Both the position numbers and the translations under genes were made by a program. This document shows positions 24,873-36,155 of a stretch of 51,788 bases of DNA, piece after piece. Every line of letters begins with the position of its first letter. The first letter of the stretch is position 1. This stretch comes from an uncultured Mucilaginibacter sp. (GTDB taxonomy: Bacteria; Bacteroidota; Bacteroidia; Sphingobacteriales; Sphingobacteriaceae): the NCBI GenBank assembly GCA_913775265.1, contig CAJYJH010000005.1, forward strand, positions 1-51,788. Direction: 5' to 3'. Below the pieces are notes generated by a model. It did no database searches, was not told the origin of the DNA, and saw nothing but the letters and a program-made list of their open reading frames with translations.

Positions 24873-27800
24873 ATGTCTTACAAAAAAGATAATAAAATCA
24901 AAAGTAACTTTACCACTATTACCATCAGTTTAGCCTCACCAGAGTCTATCCTGGAGCGTTCGAGCGGTGAAGTTTTAAAACCAGAAACCATCAACTACCG
25001 GACTTACAAACCCGAGCGTGATGGTTTATTCTGTGAGCGTATTTTCGGTCCGGTAAAAGATTACGAATGTCATTGCGGTAAATATAAACGTATCCGTTAC
25101 AAAGGTATCGTGTGTGACCGTTGTGGTGTTGAAGTAACCGAAAAGAAAGTACGTCGCGAGCGTATGGGACACATCAACCTGGTGGTTCCTGTAGCGCACA
25201 TCTGGTATTTCCGTTCGTTACCAAACAAAATTGGTTACTTACTGGGCTTACCAACCAAAAAACTTGACTTAATTATTTACTACGAGCGTTACGTAGTGAT
25301 TCAGCCTGGTATTAAAGAAGCTGACGGAATTTCTAAAATGGATTTCCTGACTGAAGAAGAATACCTGGATGTACTAGATACTTTACCAAAAGAAAATCAG
25401 TACCTGGACGACAAAGATCCTCAGAAATTTGTAGCCAAAATGGGTGCTGAGGCTTTGGAAGAATTATTAAAACGTATCGACTTAGATCAGCTTTCTTACG
25501 ATTTACGTCATCAGGCTGCTAACGAAACTTCTCAGCAACGTAAAAACGAGGCGTTAAAACGCTTACAAGTTGTTGAGGCTTTCCGCGATGCCAAGACCCG
25601 TATTGATAATAACCCTGAGTGGATGATTGTGAAAATCGTTCCGGTTATTCCGCCTGAGTTACGTCCGTTGGTGCCATTAGAAGGTGGCCGTTTCGCTACT
25701 TCCGATTTGAACGACTTATACCGTCGTGTTATCATCCGTAACAACCGTTTAAAGCGTTTAATTGAAATTAAAGCACCAGAGGTGATTTTACGTAACGAAA
25801 AACGTATGCTGCAGGAAGCTGTGGATTCGTTGTTCGATAACTCACGTAAAGTTAACGCGGTTAAAACCGAAGGTAACCGTGCCCTGAAATCACTTTCAGA
25901 CATCCTGAAAGGTAAACAAGGCCGTTTCCGTCAAAACTTATTAGGTAAACGTGTGGATTACTCCGCCCGTTCGGTAATTGTGGTTGGACCAAACCTTAAA
26001 TTACACGAGTGTGGTTTACCAAAAGATATGGCTGCCGAGTTGTTTAAACCATTTATCATCCGCAAAATGATTGAGCGTGGTGTGGTTAAAACAGTAAAAT
26101 CAGCTAAAAAGATTGTTGACCGCAAAGACCCATTAGTTTGGGATATTCTGGAAAACGTACTTAAAGGTCACCCGGTGTTACTTAACCGTGCACCTACGTT
26201 GCACCGTTTGGGTATCCAGGCTTTCCAGCCAAAACTGGTGGAAGGTAAAGCGATCCAATTACACCCGTTAACCTGTACCGCGTTCAACGCCGACTTTGAC
26301 GGTGACCAGATGGCTGTGCACGTACCACTTGGTAACGCTGCTATTCTGGAGGCCCAAATTTTGATGTTAGCGTCGCACAACATTCTTAACCCTGCTAACG
26401 GTACGCCAATTACAGTACCGTCTCAGGATATGGTTTTGGGTCTTTACTATATTACTAAAGGCCGTAAAACTGATGAGAAGCGTGTAGTAAACGGACAAGG
26501 CTTGACTTTCTACTCTGCCGAAGAGGTGATCATTGCTTACAATGAAAAGAAGGTTGATTTGCATGCCTTTATCAAGGTTAAAGCCAATGTTAAAGAACGC
26601 GATGGCAGCATCGTAAATAAATTGATTGAAACTACTGTAGGCCGCGTGTTATTTAACCAGCACGTACCTGAAGAGGTAGGTTACATCAACGAACTGTTAA
26701 CCAAAAAATCACTGCGTGACATTATTGGTGAAGTAGTTAAAAACACCGGTATGGCCCGTGCAGCCCAGTTCCTGGATGATATCAAGGAATTAGGTTTCCA
26801 AATGGCATTCCGTGGTGGTTTATCATTTAACCTGCAAGACGTAAATATTCCTGCACAAAAAGTTGATCTGATTGAGCAGGCATCACGCGAGGTTGAAGAG
26901 GTAATGAATAACTATAACATGGGTTTCATTACCAACAACGAGCGTTACAACCAAATCATCGATATCTGGACTCGTATCAACAATCGCTTAACTGCGAATG
27001 TAATGGAAATCCTGTCTACAGATAACCAGGGCTTCAACTCTGTTTATATGATGCTTGATTCGGGTGCACGTGGTTCTAAAGAGCAGATTCGTCAGCTGGC
27101 AGGTATGCGTGGTTTGATGGCCAAGCCGCAAAAATCAGGTTCGGGTGGTGAGATTATCGAGAACCCGATCTTATCAAACTTTAAAGAAGGTCTGTCGGTA
27201 TTAGAGTACTTTATCTCTACTCACGGTGCTCGTAAAGGTTTGGCGGATACGGCGTTGAAAACAGCGGATGCAGGTTACTTAACCCGTCGTTTACATGACG
27301 TTGCCCAGGATATGATTGTGGGTGAAACTGATTGTGGAACGTTACGCGGTATTTTCACTACTGCCCTTAAAGATAACGAGGACATTGTTGAGCCATTATA
27401 CGATCGTATTTTAGGCCGTACATCGTTACATGATGTATTTGATCCTCTTACTAACGAATTGTTGGTTTCTGCAGGTCAGGATATTGACGAAGAAATTGGT
27501 AAGAGCATAGAAAACTCTCCGCTAGAAGGTATAGAGATACGCTCGGTATTAACCTGCGAAAGCAAGCGTGGTGTGTGTGCACTTTGCTACGGCCGTAACT
27601 TGGCTACCGGTAAACGTGTACAAGCCGGTGAAGCGGTTGGTGTTATTGCAGCACAGTCTATCGGTGAGCCGGGTACACAGTTAACACTTCGTACTTTCCA
27701 CGTGGGTGGTACTGCATCAAACATCGCGGCAGAATCTCAGATCAATGCACGTTACGACGGTATCATCGAGTTTGAAAACGTACGTACTGTACCTTTCGAA

Positions 27801-29162
27801 ACTGAGGAAGACGGCACTGTCGAAGTAGTATTAGGTCGTTCTGGTGAGTTCCGTATCATTGAGCCGGGCAGCAACAAAGTGATCATGACCAACAACATCC
27901 CTTATGGTTCTTACCTGTACATCAAAGATGGCAGCAAGATTACCAAAGGTGAGCGTATCTGTTCATGGGATCCGTACAACGCCGTTATTATTTCGGAGTT
28001 TGCAGGTGTTGCCAAGTTTGACGCTGTATTGGAAGGTATCACTTTCCGTGAGGAATCTGATGAGCAAACCGGTCACCGTGAAAAGGTAATCATCGATACC
28101 CGCGATAAAACCAAAAACCCGGTAATCCAGATTGCTGAGAGGGGTGGAGATATCATTAAAGGTTATAACATCCCGGTAGGTGCGCACATTGCCATTGAAG
28201 AAGGTGAGAAAATACAAACCGGACAGGTTATTGCTAAAATACCTCGTTCTACCGGTAAAACACGAGATATCACCGGTGGTTTACCACGTGTAACTGAGTT
28301 GTTCGAGGCGCGTAACCCATCTAACCCGGCTGTAGTAACCGAGATTGATGGTGTGGTAACTTTAGGTGGTGTTAAACGTGGTAACCGCGAAATCACTATC
28401 GAGTCGAAAGACGGTCAGGTTAAAAAATACCTGGTTCCATTGTCTAAACACATCCTGGTACAGGATAATGACTTTGTGAAAGCTGGTATGCCATTATCAG
28501 ACGGTTCAATCTCTCCTGCCGACATCCTGGCTATTAAAGGCCCGGCTGCGGTACAAGAGTACCTGGTTAACGGTATTCAGGAAGTTTACCGTTTGCAAGG
28601 TGTGAAAATCAATGATAAGCACTTTGAGGTTATCGTTCACCAGATGATGCAGAAAGTATCTATTGAGGATCCGGGCGATACCCGCTTCCTGGAAAGAGAA
28701 GCTGTTGACAGCTGGGATTTCATGATCGAGAACGATGATATTTACGACAAAAAAGTAGTTGTAGAACCAGGCGATTCAACCACACTGAAAGCCGGACAGA
28801 TTGTATCGTTACGTAGATTGAGAGACGAAAACTCTTCGTTGAAACGCAAAGATCAGCAACTGGTAGAGGTAAGAGATGCCATCCCGGCAACTTCAAGCCC
28901 AATACTGCAAGGTATTACCCGTGCGTCGTTGGGTACTAAATCGTTCATCTCAGCGGCATCGTTCCAGGAAACAACTAAAGTACTGAACGAAGCGGCCATC
29001 GCAGGTAAACGCGACTTGATGTTAGGTTTGAAAGAAAACGTAATTGTAGGTCACTTAATACCGTCAGGTACAGGTTTGCGTGCTTATGATAACATTCGTG
29101 TAGGTTCTCAGGAAGAATTTGATCGCCTGATGGCATCAAAAACTGAAGACGTAGAAGCTTAA
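24873..29162 (+). CDS. rpoC: RNA polymerase beta' subunit
   Basis: A 1429-residue beta' subunit. The zinc-binding cysteines Cys66, Cys68, Cys81 and Cys84 are near the N-terminus. The catalytic magnesium site NADFDGDQ is at residues 472-479 (Asp474, Asp476, Asp478). The second zinc cluster ([13 protein letters not shown]) and the trigger-loop region [16 protein letters not shown] follow. Length fits Bacteroidota. It is followed by a strong terminator at 29185 and then a DUF3467 gene. Confidence 0.98.
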   Translation: MSYKKDNKIKSNFTTITISLASPESILERSSGEVLKPETINYRTYKPERDGLFCERIFGPVKDYECHCGKYKRIRYKGIVCDRCGVEVTEKKVRRERMGHINLVVPVAHIWYFRSLPNKIGYLLGLPTKKLDLIIYYERYVVIQPGIKEADGISKMDFLTEEEYLDVLDTLPKENQYLDDKDPQKFVAKMGAEALEELLKRIDLDQLSYDLRHQAANETSQQRKNEALKRLQVVEAFRDAKTRIDNNPEWMIVKIVPVIPPELRPLVPLEGGRFATSDLNDLYRRVIIRNNRLKRLIEIKAPEVILRNEKRMLQEAVDSLFDNSRKVNAVKTEGNRALKSLSDILKGKQGRFRQNLLGKRVDYSARSVIVVGPNLKLHECGLPKDMAAELFKPFIIRKMIERGVVKTVKSAKKIVDRKDPLVWDILENVLKGHPVLLNRAPTLHRLGIQAFQPKLVEGKAIQLHPLTCTAFNADFDGDQMAVHVPLGNAAILEAQILMLASHNILNPANGTPITVPSQDMVLGLYYITKGRKTDEKRVVNGQGLTFYSAEEVIIAYNEKKVDLHAFIKVKANVKERDGSIVNKLIETTVGRVLFNQHVPEEVGYINELLTKKSLRDIIGEVVKNTGMARAAQFLDDIKELGFQMAFRGGLSFNLQDVNIPAQKVDLIEQASREVEEVMNNYNMGFITNNERYNQIIDIWTRINNRLTANVMEILSTDNQGFNSVYMMLDSGARGSKEQIRQLAGMRGLMAKPQKSGSGGEIIENPILSNFKEGLSVLEYFISTHGARKGLADTALKTADAGYLTRRLHDVAQDMIVGETDCGTLRGIFTTALKDNEDIVEPLYDRILGRTSLHDVFDPLTNELLVSAGQDIDEEIGKSIENSPLEGIEIRSVLTCESKRGVCALCYGRNLATGKRVQAGEAVGVIAAQSIGEPGTQLTLRTFHVGGTASNIAAESQINARYDGIIEFENVRTVPFETEEDGTVEVVLGRSGEFRIIEPGSNKVIMTNNIPYGSYLYIKDGSKITKGERICSWDPYNAVIISEFAGVAKFDAVLEGITFREESDEQTGHREKVIIDTRDKTKNPVIQIAERGGDIIKGYNIPVGAHIAIEEGEKIQTGQVIAKIPRSTGKTRDITGGLPRVTELFEARNPSNPAVVTEIDGVVTLGGVKRGNREITIESKDGQVKKYLVPLSKHILVQDNDFVKAGMPLSDGSISPADILAIKGPAAVQEYLVNGIQEVYRLQGVKINDKHFEVIVHQMMQKVSIEDPGDTRFLEREAVDSWDFMIENDDIYDKKVVVEPGDSTTLKAGQIVSLRRLRDENSSLKRKDQQLVEVRDAIPATSSPILQGITRASLGTKSFISAASFQETTKVLNEAAIAGKRDLMLGLKENVIVGHLIPSGTGLRAYDNIRVGSQEEFDRLMASKTEDVEA

Positions 29163-29184
29163 TCCGAAGAGTTAGTAAATATTT

Positions 29185-29219
29185 AAAGGCCATCCTGCTT
29201 ATTCAGGATGGCCTTTTTT
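29185..29219 (+). terminator. Terminator after rpoC
   Basis: AAAGGCCATCCTG (29185-29197) and CAGGATGGCCTTT (29204-29216) form a perfect 13-bp stem with a 6-base loop, and a six-T run overlaps its end. It closes the rpl-rpo operon. Confidence 0.9.
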
Positions 29220-29317
29220 GTTAGACCCGTGTTTCGTTTTTATGATGTTTAGAACTTTATAGTATTTTAATCGTTTAAAAGGGAACGTCAGTTCGCAGGC
29301 TTTTGTAATTTAGTAAC

Positions 29318-29629
29318 ATGGAAGAAATTAATGAAGGTCAATTAAATATTGAGCTAACGGAGGAGATTGCCGAAGGTGTGTATTCAAACCTGGCTGTAAT
29401 TACACATTCAAATGCTGAATTTGTGGTAGATTTTATAAGGATTATGCCAGGCATACCTAAGGCTAAAGTTAAATCACGTATCATACTTACTCCAGAGCAT
29501 GCTAAACGCTTATTATCAGCATTAGAAGATAATGTAGAAAAATACGAAGCAGCTAACGGGCGTATCAAGGTGCAATCTGAAAATCCTGGATTCCCTATGA
29601 ATTTTAATGGTACAATTGGCGAAGCCTAA
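29318..29629 (+). CDS. DUF3467 domain protein
   Basis: A 103-residue protein of the DUF3467 family, with the characteristic AEGVYSNLAVITHSNAEFV and FIRIMPGIPKAKVKSRIIL segments. The function is unknown. I recall it directly after rpoC in other Bacteroidota, which suggests a housekeeping role. No signal peptide or membrane segment is seen, so it should be cytoplasmic. It is separated from rpoC by a terminator, so it probably has its own promoter, though none is clear to me. Confidence 0.85.
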   Translation: MEEINEGQLNIELTEEIAEGVYSNLAVITHSNAEFVVDFIRIMPGIPKAKVKSRIILTPEHAKRLLSALEDNVEKYEAANGRIKVQSENPGFPMNFNGTIGEA

Positions 29630-29838
29630 ATAGAGAAGCATACCAATCACAAAGCTGCCGTTTAAACATACAATAATACGCTGTTATATTATTTTAGCTA
29701 TTCTGTTAATTTATGTATGTTTATGCATTGAAAATCAGCAAAACAAAAATTTGATAGTTTGATTAATCTTTTGTTTTGCGATATGACTAATAAATGGAAT
29801 AATTATTTTATATTATTTCAATTAATTGGCTAAAATAT

Positions 29839-29846
29839 TATCTTTG
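29839..29846 (+). promoter_or_regulatory. -7 box upstream of the WcaI-like glycosyltransferase
   Basis: TATCTTTG matches TAnnTTTG. A TTTC at 29816-29819 is 19 bases upstream and could be a weak -33 element. The start codon follows 60 bases downstream. The AT-rich gap 29630-29906 holds nothing else that I recognise. Confidence 0.5.
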
Positions 29847-29906
29847 TTGTAATGTGCAATCATATCTGTTATTATACTATATAGCCATAACAAGCATAAA
29901 GTTTTA

Positions 29907-31184
29907 ATGAATTCAAAAAACGTTTTGTTAATCAGCCATAACTTTTCGCCGGAGCCAACAGGTATCGGTAAATATAACGGCGAGATGATTGACTGGTTAG
30001 CAAAAAATGGCTATAACTGCACAGTTGTTACCACCTTTCCTTATTATCCGCAATGGAAGGTACAGGAACCTTATACTAACCGGTGGTTTAAAAAGGAAGT
30101 AATAGATTATTCGGCAAGTAATACAAAAGTCACGGTTTACAGGTGCCCGTCTTATATTCCCTCACAGCCAAGCGGGAAAAAACGTATGGTTCAGGATATG
30201 TCTTTTTGGATATCTAAATCATGGGTAATTCTAAAACTTCTACTGCTCTCTAAAAAATTTGATTTAATTATCACTGTTGCGCCACCATTCCATTTGGCAT
30301 ACCTGGGGTTAGCGGTTCGAAACTTTACCGGCGGGAAGATTCTATACCATATTCAGGATTTACAAATTGAAGCAGCTCAGGATTTAGGAATGTTATCTAA
30401 TAAAAAACTATTAGATAAACTTTATGAAGTTGAGGCAAGCATCCTGACGAAAGTTGATTTTGTAAGCACTATATCCGAGGGTATGATCGAAAAGGTAGCC
30501 GCTAAAGTGGATAAAGAAGTAATCTTTTTTCCTAACTGGGCTGATACAACTTTCTTTTATCCTATAGCGGATCGTGGGGCTTTGAAAAAGTCTTGGGGGT
30601 TTAACACTGATGATCTGGTGGTGCTTTATTCGGGAGCTGTTGGTGAAAAGCAGGGTCTTGAGAATGTAATATATGCAGCAGATTTGTTAAGAGCCGAAAC
30701 AAAAATTAAATTTATAATTTGCGGATCAGGCCCTTATAAAGAAAAGCTGGTTGAGATGGCCAACGAAAAAAACTTGACTAATTTAGTTTTTATGCCCGTA
30801 CAGGATAAAGACAAGTTCAACGAGTTTTTGAATATGGCTGATTTACACTTGGTGTTACAAAAGGCCAATGCCGGCGACCTGGTAATGCCGTCTAAATTAA
30901 CTACTATACTGGCAGTTGGAGGCACAAGTATTGTAACCTGTTTGCCTGGCACATCTTTACATAATTTGTTGAGTAAGTATAACCTTGGGTACATCATTGA
31001 ACCTGAGAATTACGAACTACTTGCTCAAAAAATAAAGGAAGTTCAGCATCATCAGGGCGATACTGAACAGAAATGCGAAAATGCCCGCAACTACGCTATC
31101 AAGTATCTAAATATTGATAACGTGATGGGAAGTTTTGTAGAAAAAGTGTTTGATGCATCTGCCGTTCCTGCACAATTAAATTAA
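29907..31184 (+). CDS. WcaI-like GT4 glycosyltransferase
   Basis: A 425-residue glycosyltransferase of the GT-B fold (GT4, WcaI-like), which adds a sugar from a nucleotide donor during exopolysaccharide assembly. It opens [22 protein letters not shown], the acceptor-side loop of this group. The donor domain has [19 protein letters not shown], and the EX7E-type region is around [11 protein letters not shown]. Codons are AT-rich and less biased than the downstream sugar-nucleotide genes. It precedes gmd by 52 bases. The donor could be GDP-fucose or another sugar made next door; that is inference. Confidence 0.85.
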   Translation: MNSKNVLLISHNFSPEPTGIGKYNGEMIDWLAKNGYNCTVVTTFPYYPQWKVQEPYTNRWFKKEVIDYSASNTKVTVYRCPSYIPSQPSGKKRMVQDMSFWISKSWVILKLLLLSKKFDLIITVAPPFHLAYLGLAVRNFTGGKILYHIQDLQIEAAQDLGMLSNKKLLDKLYEVEASILTKVDFVSTISEGMIEKVAAKVDKEVIFFPNWADTTFFYPIADRGALKKSWGFNTDDLVVLYSGAVGEKQGLENVIYAADLLRAETKIKFIICGSGPYKEKLVEMANEKNLTNLVFMPVQDKDKFNEFLNMADLHLVLQKANAGDLVMPSKLTTILAVGGTSIVTCLPGTSLHNLLSKYNLGYIIEPENYELLAQKIKEVQHHQGDTEQKCENARNYAIKYLNIDNVMGSFVEKVFDASAVPAQLN

Positions 31185-31236
31185 TGCATATATAAAGCTC
31201 AGAAAGCTAATATACAATATCACAAAGTTTACACAT

Positions 31237-32349
31237 ATGAAAAAAGCGTTGCTTACGGGCATTACAGGCCAGGATGGAGCCTATTTAACCGAGTTGTTAC
31301 TCAGTAAAGGATATGAAGTACACGGTATCAAACGTCGTTCTTCGTTGTTCAACACCGATCGTATCGATCACCTTTACCAGGATCCGCACGAACCTAATCC
31401 AAAACTGGTATTACACTACGGCGATTTATCAGACTCTACCAACCTGATCCGTATCATTCAGCAAGTACAACCCGACGAAATTTACAACTTAGGTGCCATG
31501 TCGCACGTAAAGGTAAGTTTTGATACTCCTGAATATACGGCTAACGCTGACGGTATCGGTACCCTGCGTTTGTTAGAAGCTATCCGCATTTTAGGTTTAG
31601 AGAAAAAAACTAAAATTTACCAGGCTTCAACTTCTGAGCTTTACGGTTTGGTGCAGGCTGTTCCTCAGTCAGAAACTACGCCGTTTTACCCGCGCAGCCC
31701 TTACGCTGTAGCTAAAATGTATGCTTACTGGATCACCGTAAACTACCGTGAGGCTTATGGCATTTACGCTTGTAACGGTATATTATTTAACCACGAGAGC
31801 CCGCTGAGGGGTGAAACTTTCGTAACCCGTAAAATCACCCGTGCAGTTTCTAAAATTGCGATGGGCCTGCAAGATAAATTATACTTGGGTAACCTTGATG
31901 CTCAGCGCGACTGGGGACACGCCAAAGATTATGTAGAGGCAATGTACCTGATTTTACAGCAAGACGAACCAACCGACTACGTTATTGCTACCGGTGTAAC
32001 TACCCACGTACGCGATTTTGTTAAGATGGCATTTGCCGAGGTAGGTATTACCGTTGAATTTAAAGGCGAAGGTGTGGACGAGAAAGGTTACGTAGTATCT
32101 TGTTCAAAACCGGAATTCCAGGTAGCTGAAGGTACTGAAGTAGTAGCGGTTGATCCTAAATATTTCCGTCCAACTGAAGTTGACTTGTTGATAGGTGATC
32201 CAACCAAATCAAAAACTAAATTGGGCTGGGAACCTAAATACGACCTGAAAGGCTTAGTGTCTGAAATGGTAGCTGCTGACGTTGACCTGTTCCAGCGCGA
32301 AAAACTGTTGAAAGAATCAGGTTACCAAATCAAAAACCAGTTCGAATAA
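31237..32349 (+). CDS. gmd: GDP-mannose 4,6-dehydratase
   Basis: A 370-residue extended SDR that converts GDP-mannose to GDP-4-keto-6-deoxymannose, the first step to GDP-L-fucose. The Rossmann motif [14 protein letters not shown] is at the N-terminus. The catalytic Ser/Thr region is STSELYG, and the Tyr-x-x-x-Lys pair is in SPYAVAKMY. The stretch [17 protein letters not shown] is typical of GMD. Codon use resembles that of ribosomal genes, suggesting high expression. fcl follows after 11 bases. Confidence 0.97.
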   Translation: MKKALLTGITGQDGAYLTELLLSKGYEVHGIKRRSSLFNTDRIDHLYQDPHEPNPKLVLHYGDLSDSTNLIRIIQQVQPDEIYNLGAMSHVKVSFDTPEYTANADGIGTLRLLEAIRILGLEKKTKIYQASTSELYGLVQAVPQSETTPFYPRSPYAVAKMYAYWITVNYREAYGIYACNGILFNHESPLRGETFVTRKITRAVSKIAMGLQDKLYLGNLDAQRDWGHAKDYVEAMYLILQQDEPTDYVIATGVTTHVRDFVKMAFAEVGITVEFKGEGVDEKGYVVSCSKPEFQVAEGTEVVAVDPKYFRPTEVDLLIGDPTKSKTKLGWEPKYDLKGLVSEMVAADVDLFQREKLLKESGYQIKNQFE

Positions 32350-32360
32350 GCTTCGGCTCA

Positions 32361-33299
32361 ATGGAAAAAGAAGCAAAAATTTATATAGCAGGGCACCGCG
32401 GTATGGTGGGCTCTGCTATTATGCGTAAATTAGAAGAAGAAGGTTTTACCAATTTTATTACGCGTAACTCCAGTGACCTTGATCTGCGCAACCAGCAAGC
32501 CGTAGCAGATTTTTTCGAGCAGGAAAAACCTGATTACGTTTTTCTGGCAGCTGCTAAAGTAGGCGGCATTGTGGCCAACAACACTTACCGGGCCGAGTTT
32601 TTATATGATAACTTGCAAATCCAAAACAATATCATTCATTATGCTTATCTCAATGGAGTAAAGAAGCTAATGTTTTTGGGCTCAAGCTGTATCTATCCTA
32701 AAATGGCTCCGCAGCCATTAAAGGAAGATTATCTGTTGACAGGTACCTTAGAGGAGACTAACGAGCCTTACGCTATTGCTAAAATAGCAGGTATTAAAAT
32801 GTGTGATGCTTACCGTTCACAATACGGTTGTAACTACATCTCGGTTATGCCTACCAATCTGTACGGTTATAATGACAACTACCATCCACAAAATTCTCAC
32901 GTTTTACCTGCAATGATCCGCAGATTTCATGAGGCTAAGGAACAGGGAGTAGAATCAGTAACTATCTGGGGAACCGGATCTCCAAAAAGAGAGTTTTTGT
33001 TTGCTGATGATTTAGCCGCAGCCTGTTATTATTTAATGGAGAATTATAATGAGCCAGGCTTGGTAAATATCGGTACTGGTGAAGATTTATCTATTAAAGA
33101 ATTGGCTGAGCTGGTTAAAGAAACTGTTGGTTTTGAAGGCACTATCGAGTTTGACACTTCTAAACCAGACGGTACACCACGCAAACTGATGGATGTATCA
33201 AAACTTCACAGTCAGGGATGGAAACACACTATTGATTTGCCGCAAGGTATAAGCCTGGCTTATCAAGACTTCTTGAACAAACATGTTGTGAAACAATAA
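32361..33299 (+). CDS. fcl: GDP-L-fucose synthase
   Basis: A 312-residue epimerase/reductase that turns GDP-4-keto-6-deoxymannose into GDP-L-fucose using NADPH. The N-terminal dinucleotide motif is [11 protein letters not shown]. The catalytic serine region is GSSCIYPK, and YAIAKIAG contains the Tyr-x-x-x-Lys pair. [20 protein letters not shown] is characteristic of the family. It follows gmd by 11 bases and precedes ugd by 21 bases, so the three are likely co-transcribed. Confidence 0.97.
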   Translation: MEKEAKIYIAGHRGMVGSAIMRKLEEEGFTNFITRNSSDLDLRNQQAVADFFEQEKPDYVFLAAAKVGGIVANNTYRAEFLYDNLQIQNNIIHYAYLNGVKKLMFLGSSCIYPKMAPQPLKEDYLLTGTLEETNEPYAIAKIAGIKMCDAYRSQYGCNYISVMPTNLYGYNDNYHPQNSHVLPAMIRRFHEAKEQGVESVTIWGTGSPKREFLFADDLAAACYYLMENYNEPGLVNIGTGEDLSIKELAELVKETVGFEGTIEFDTSKPDGTPRKLMDVSKLHSQGWKHTIDLPQGISLAYQDFLNKHVVKQ

Positions 33300-33320
33300 T
33301 ATTTGCCAAATTATAAAAAA

Positions 33321-34637
33321 ATGAAAATAGCAGTTGTAGGAACTGGTTACGTAGGTTTAGTTACCGGAACCTGTTTAGCCGAAACCGGTAATGATGTCAC
33401 GTGTGTTGACATAAACGAAAAAAAAGTGGCTATGATGCAGGAAGGTAAACTTCCCATCTACGAACCAGGTCTGGAGCTTTTATTCCACCGGAATATTGAG
33501 CAAGGCCGTTTATCTTTTACTTCTAACCTGGCCGAAGGTATTAAAGAGGCTAAAATTATTTTCTTAGCGCTACCAACGCCTCCGGGCGGGGATGGTGCGG
33601 CCGATTTGAGCTACGTGTTGGGCGCAGCTGGTGATATCGCCAAGCTTTTAACCGAATACAAAGTTATCGTTACCAAATCAACGGTACCTGTAGGTACTGC
33701 AGATAAAGTTACCGCAGTAATGAAGCAGCATGCTGCCGAAGGCGTAACTTATGCGGTAGTATCTAACCCTGAGTTTTTAAGAGAAGGTGTAGCGGTAGAA
33801 GACTTTATGAAGCCTGACCGTGTGGTAGTTGGTACTACTGACGAGAAAGCCCGCAAACTGATGGCCGAACTTTATGGCCCATACGTACGTCAGGGTAACC
33901 CGATCGTGTTTATGGACGAGCGTTCATCAGAGTTAACTAAATATGCTGCAAACTCGTTCCTGGCTACCAAGATTTCATTCATGAACGAGATCGCTAACTT
34001 ATGTGAGTTAGTTGGTGCAGACGTGGACATGGTTAGAAAAGGTATTGGCGCAGATGAGCGTATTGGTAAACGCTTTTTGTTTGCCGGTATTGGTTACGGC
34101 GGTAGCTGTTTCCCTAAAGACGTACAAGCTTTGGCTAAATCGGCCGAAGAGAACCAGTACGACTTTAAGATCCTGAACTCGGTAATGGACGTGAATGAGA
34201 TCCAGAAAAACGTACTGACTGAGAAAGTAAAGAAATATTACAACGGCGATTTGAAAGGCAAGCACTTTGCCCTTTGGGGATTAGCCTTTAAACCAGAAAC
34301 CGATGACATCCGCGAAGCTCCAGCATTGTATATCATCGATGCCTTAGTTGAAGCTGGTGCTACTGTAACTGCATTTGACCCTGAAGGTATGAAAAATGTA
34401 GAGCAGTTAATTGGTGATAAGGTTAAGTATGCCGACAATCAGTATGATGCGTTGAAAGATGCTGATGCATTATTAATTGTTACTGAATGGTCATTGTTCC
34501 GTACACCGGATTTTGCCAAGGTAGAGAGCTTGCTGAAAGCTAAAGTGATTTTTGACGGCCGTAACCTTTACGACCTGGATAAGATGATTGATTGCGGTTT
34601 CTACTACAACTCTATCGGTAGAAAAGTTGTAAGTTAA
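33321..34637 (+). CDS. ugd: UDP-glucose 6-dehydrogenase
   Basis: A 438-residue UDP-glucose dehydrogenase that oxidises UDP-glucose twice to UDP-glucuronate with NAD. The N-terminal motif is VVGTGYVGLVTG. The catalytic cysteine is Cys263 in GGSCFPKD, and the lysine of the ALWGLAFKPETDD stretch is in the C-terminal domain. ATG 33321 is preferred to a TTG at 33303, because family proteins begin at MKIAVVG. It feeds the decarboxylase encoded next, 87 bases downstream. Confidence 0.97.
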   Translation: MKIAVVGTGYVGLVTGTCLAETGNDVTCVDINEKKVAMMQEGKLPIYEPGLELLFHRNIEQGRLSFTSNLAEGIKEAKIIFLALPTPPGGDGAADLSYVLGAAGDIAKLLTEYKVIVTKSTVPVGTADKVTAVMKQHAAEGVTYAVVSNPEFLREGVAVEDFMKPDRVVVGTTDEKARKLMAELYGPYVRQGNPIVFMDERSSELTKYAANSFLATKISFMNEIANLCELVGADVDMVRKGIGADERIGKRFLFAGIGYGGSCFPKDVQALAKSAEENQYDFKILNSVMDVNEIQKNVLTEKVKKYYNGDLKGKHFALWGLAFKPETDDIREAPALYIIDALVEAGATVTAFDPEGMKNVEQLIGDKVKYADNQYDALKDADALLIVTEWSLFRTPDFAKVESLLKAKVIFDGRNLYDLDKMIDCGFYYNSIGRKVVS

Positions 34638-34724
34638 TTAAACGATACTCTATCGTTCATAAATTAAAATTAACTTTACAGCAAGTATAATAGCTTAACC
34701 ATTCACACATAATTTCATTAAAAA

Positions 34725-35711
34725 ATGGATATAAAAGGGAAAAGAGTTCTCGTTACAGGTGCAGCCGGCTTTTTGGGTTCGCATTTATGTGATCGTTTCA
34801 TTAAAGAAGGTTGCCATGTAATAGGTATGGATAATCTTATCACAGGTGATTTAGCCAATATCGAGCATCTGTTCAAACTTGAAAACTTCGAGTTTTACAA
34901 CCACGATGTTTCTAAATTTGTGCATATTCCAGGCAAGTTAGACTATATCCTGCACTTTGCAAGTCCTGCATCGCCAATTGATTATCTAAAAATTCCTATC
35001 CAAACTCTTAAAGTAGGTTCATTAGGTACTCACAATCTGTTGGGTTTAGCAAGAGCTAAAAATGCACGTATCTTAGTAGCTTCTACATCTGAAATTTATG
35101 GTGATCCAACTGTAAATCCACAGCCAGAAGAATACTGGGGTAATGTAAACCCTGTTGGTCCTCGTGGTGTATATGACGAAGCTAAACGTTTCCAGGAAGC
35201 AATTACTATGGCTTATCACACTTTCCACGGTGTTCAAACCCGTATTGTAAGGATATTCAACACTTACGGACCAAGAATGCGACTGAATGATGGACGTGTA
35301 TTACCTGCTTTCATTGGTCAGGCTTTAAGAGGAGAGCCTTTAACAATGTTTGGTGATGGTTCACAAACAAGAGCTTTCTGCTACGTTGATGATTTGATTG
35401 AAGGTATCTATCGCTTATTATTAAGCGACTACGTTCAGCCCATGAACGTAGGTAACCCTGACGAAATCACCATCCGCGAGTTTGGCGAAGAAATCATTAA
35501 GTTAACCGGTACCGATCAGCAGTTGATCAGCAAACCATTGCCTACTGATGATCCAAAACAACGCAGACCGGATATCACTAAAGCAAAAGCTATTTTAGGT
35601 TGGGAGCCTAAAGTGTCGAGACAAGAAGGTTTGAAAATCACTTACGAGTACTTTAAATCTCTTCCTCAGCACGTTATTGAGCACAAAGAGTTCTCTCAGT
35701 ACATGAAGTAA
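34725..35711 (+). CDS. UDP-glucuronate decarboxylase (UDP-xylose synthase)
   Basis: A 328-residue extended SDR that converts UDP-glucuronate to UDP-xylose. The glycine motif [14 protein letters not shown] starts the protein. [11 protein letters not shown], the STSEIYGDP active-site region and the Tyr-x-x-x-Lys pair in GVYDEAKRF mark the UXS group, and the [10 protein letters not shown] motif follows. It lies directly downstream of ugd, which makes its substrate, so the pathway assignment is coherent. A good terminator follows at 35736. Confidence 0.93.
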   Translation: MDIKGKRVLVTGAAGFLGSHLCDRFIKEGCHVIGMDNLITGDLANIEHLFKLENFEFYNHDVSKFVHIPGKLDYILHFASPASPIDYLKIPIQTLKVGSLGTHNLLGLARAKNARILVASTSEIYGDPTVNPQPEEYWGNVNPVGPRGVYDEAKRFQEAITMAYHTFHGVQTRIVRIFNTYGPRMRLNDGRVLPAFIGQALRGEPLTMFGDGSQTRAFCYVDDLIEGIYRLLLSDYVQPMNVGNPDEITIREFGEEIIKLTGTDQQLISKPLPTDDPKQRRPDITKAKAILGWEPKVSRQEGLKITYEYFKSLPQHVIEHKEFSQYMK

Positions 35712-35735
35712 TAGAATCTAAATTCTTTCAATATT

Positions 35736-35770
35736 AACGCCCGTAGGTAATGCACCTATGGGCGTTTTTT
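35736..35770 (+). terminator. Terminator after the UDP-xylose synthase gene
   Basis: AACGCCCGTAGGT (35736-35748) and ACCTATGGGCGTT (35754-35766) pair at all 13 positions (one G-U) around a 5-base loop, with a T run at the end. Confidence 0.88.
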
Positions 35771-36099
35771 ATAGCATGTAGTTTATCAACTAACGGAATT
35801 GAACTTAGCGCTATTTGGAGATTATTGCGCGAAAATCTGAGTTGTAACTATTTGAAACACAAATAACTTGAGTAGAAGATGGGATACTGATTTTTTAATA
35901 GATATATTTACAGCAAGCTTTTGATAATATGCAAGTGTAGTAGTTCTATTTAAATTAAAAGCTAACAAGATAGGGGAGAATGTTTATTATATCTTACACA
36001 CCCTTAGCTCTTACGTCATTGTGACACAGACAGCTGTATTGATCTATTTGTTAAAAAAGCGATATTGCATTTAAATTTGTCATAATTTCTGGAAATAAC
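35771..36099. other. Gene-free AT-rich spacer
   Basis: This 330-base stretch lies between the two terminators of convergent operons. I see no ORF with coding character, no RNA gene and no clear promoter. Confidence 0.6.
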
Positions 36100-36132
36100 A
36101 AAAGGCCCCGGAATCATCTTCCGGAGCCTTTT
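36100..36132 (-). terminator. Terminator after gldN (works in both directions)
   Basis: AAAAGGC (36100-36106) plus CCGGAA (36108-36113) pair with TTCCGG (36119-36124) and GCCTTTT (36126-36132), with one C/A mismatch, giving a 13-bp stem. It ends in T runs on both strands and lies 23 bases beyond the gldN stop. Confidence 0.75.
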
Positions 36133-36155
36133 GCCTTAAAAATTATTGAGACTGA

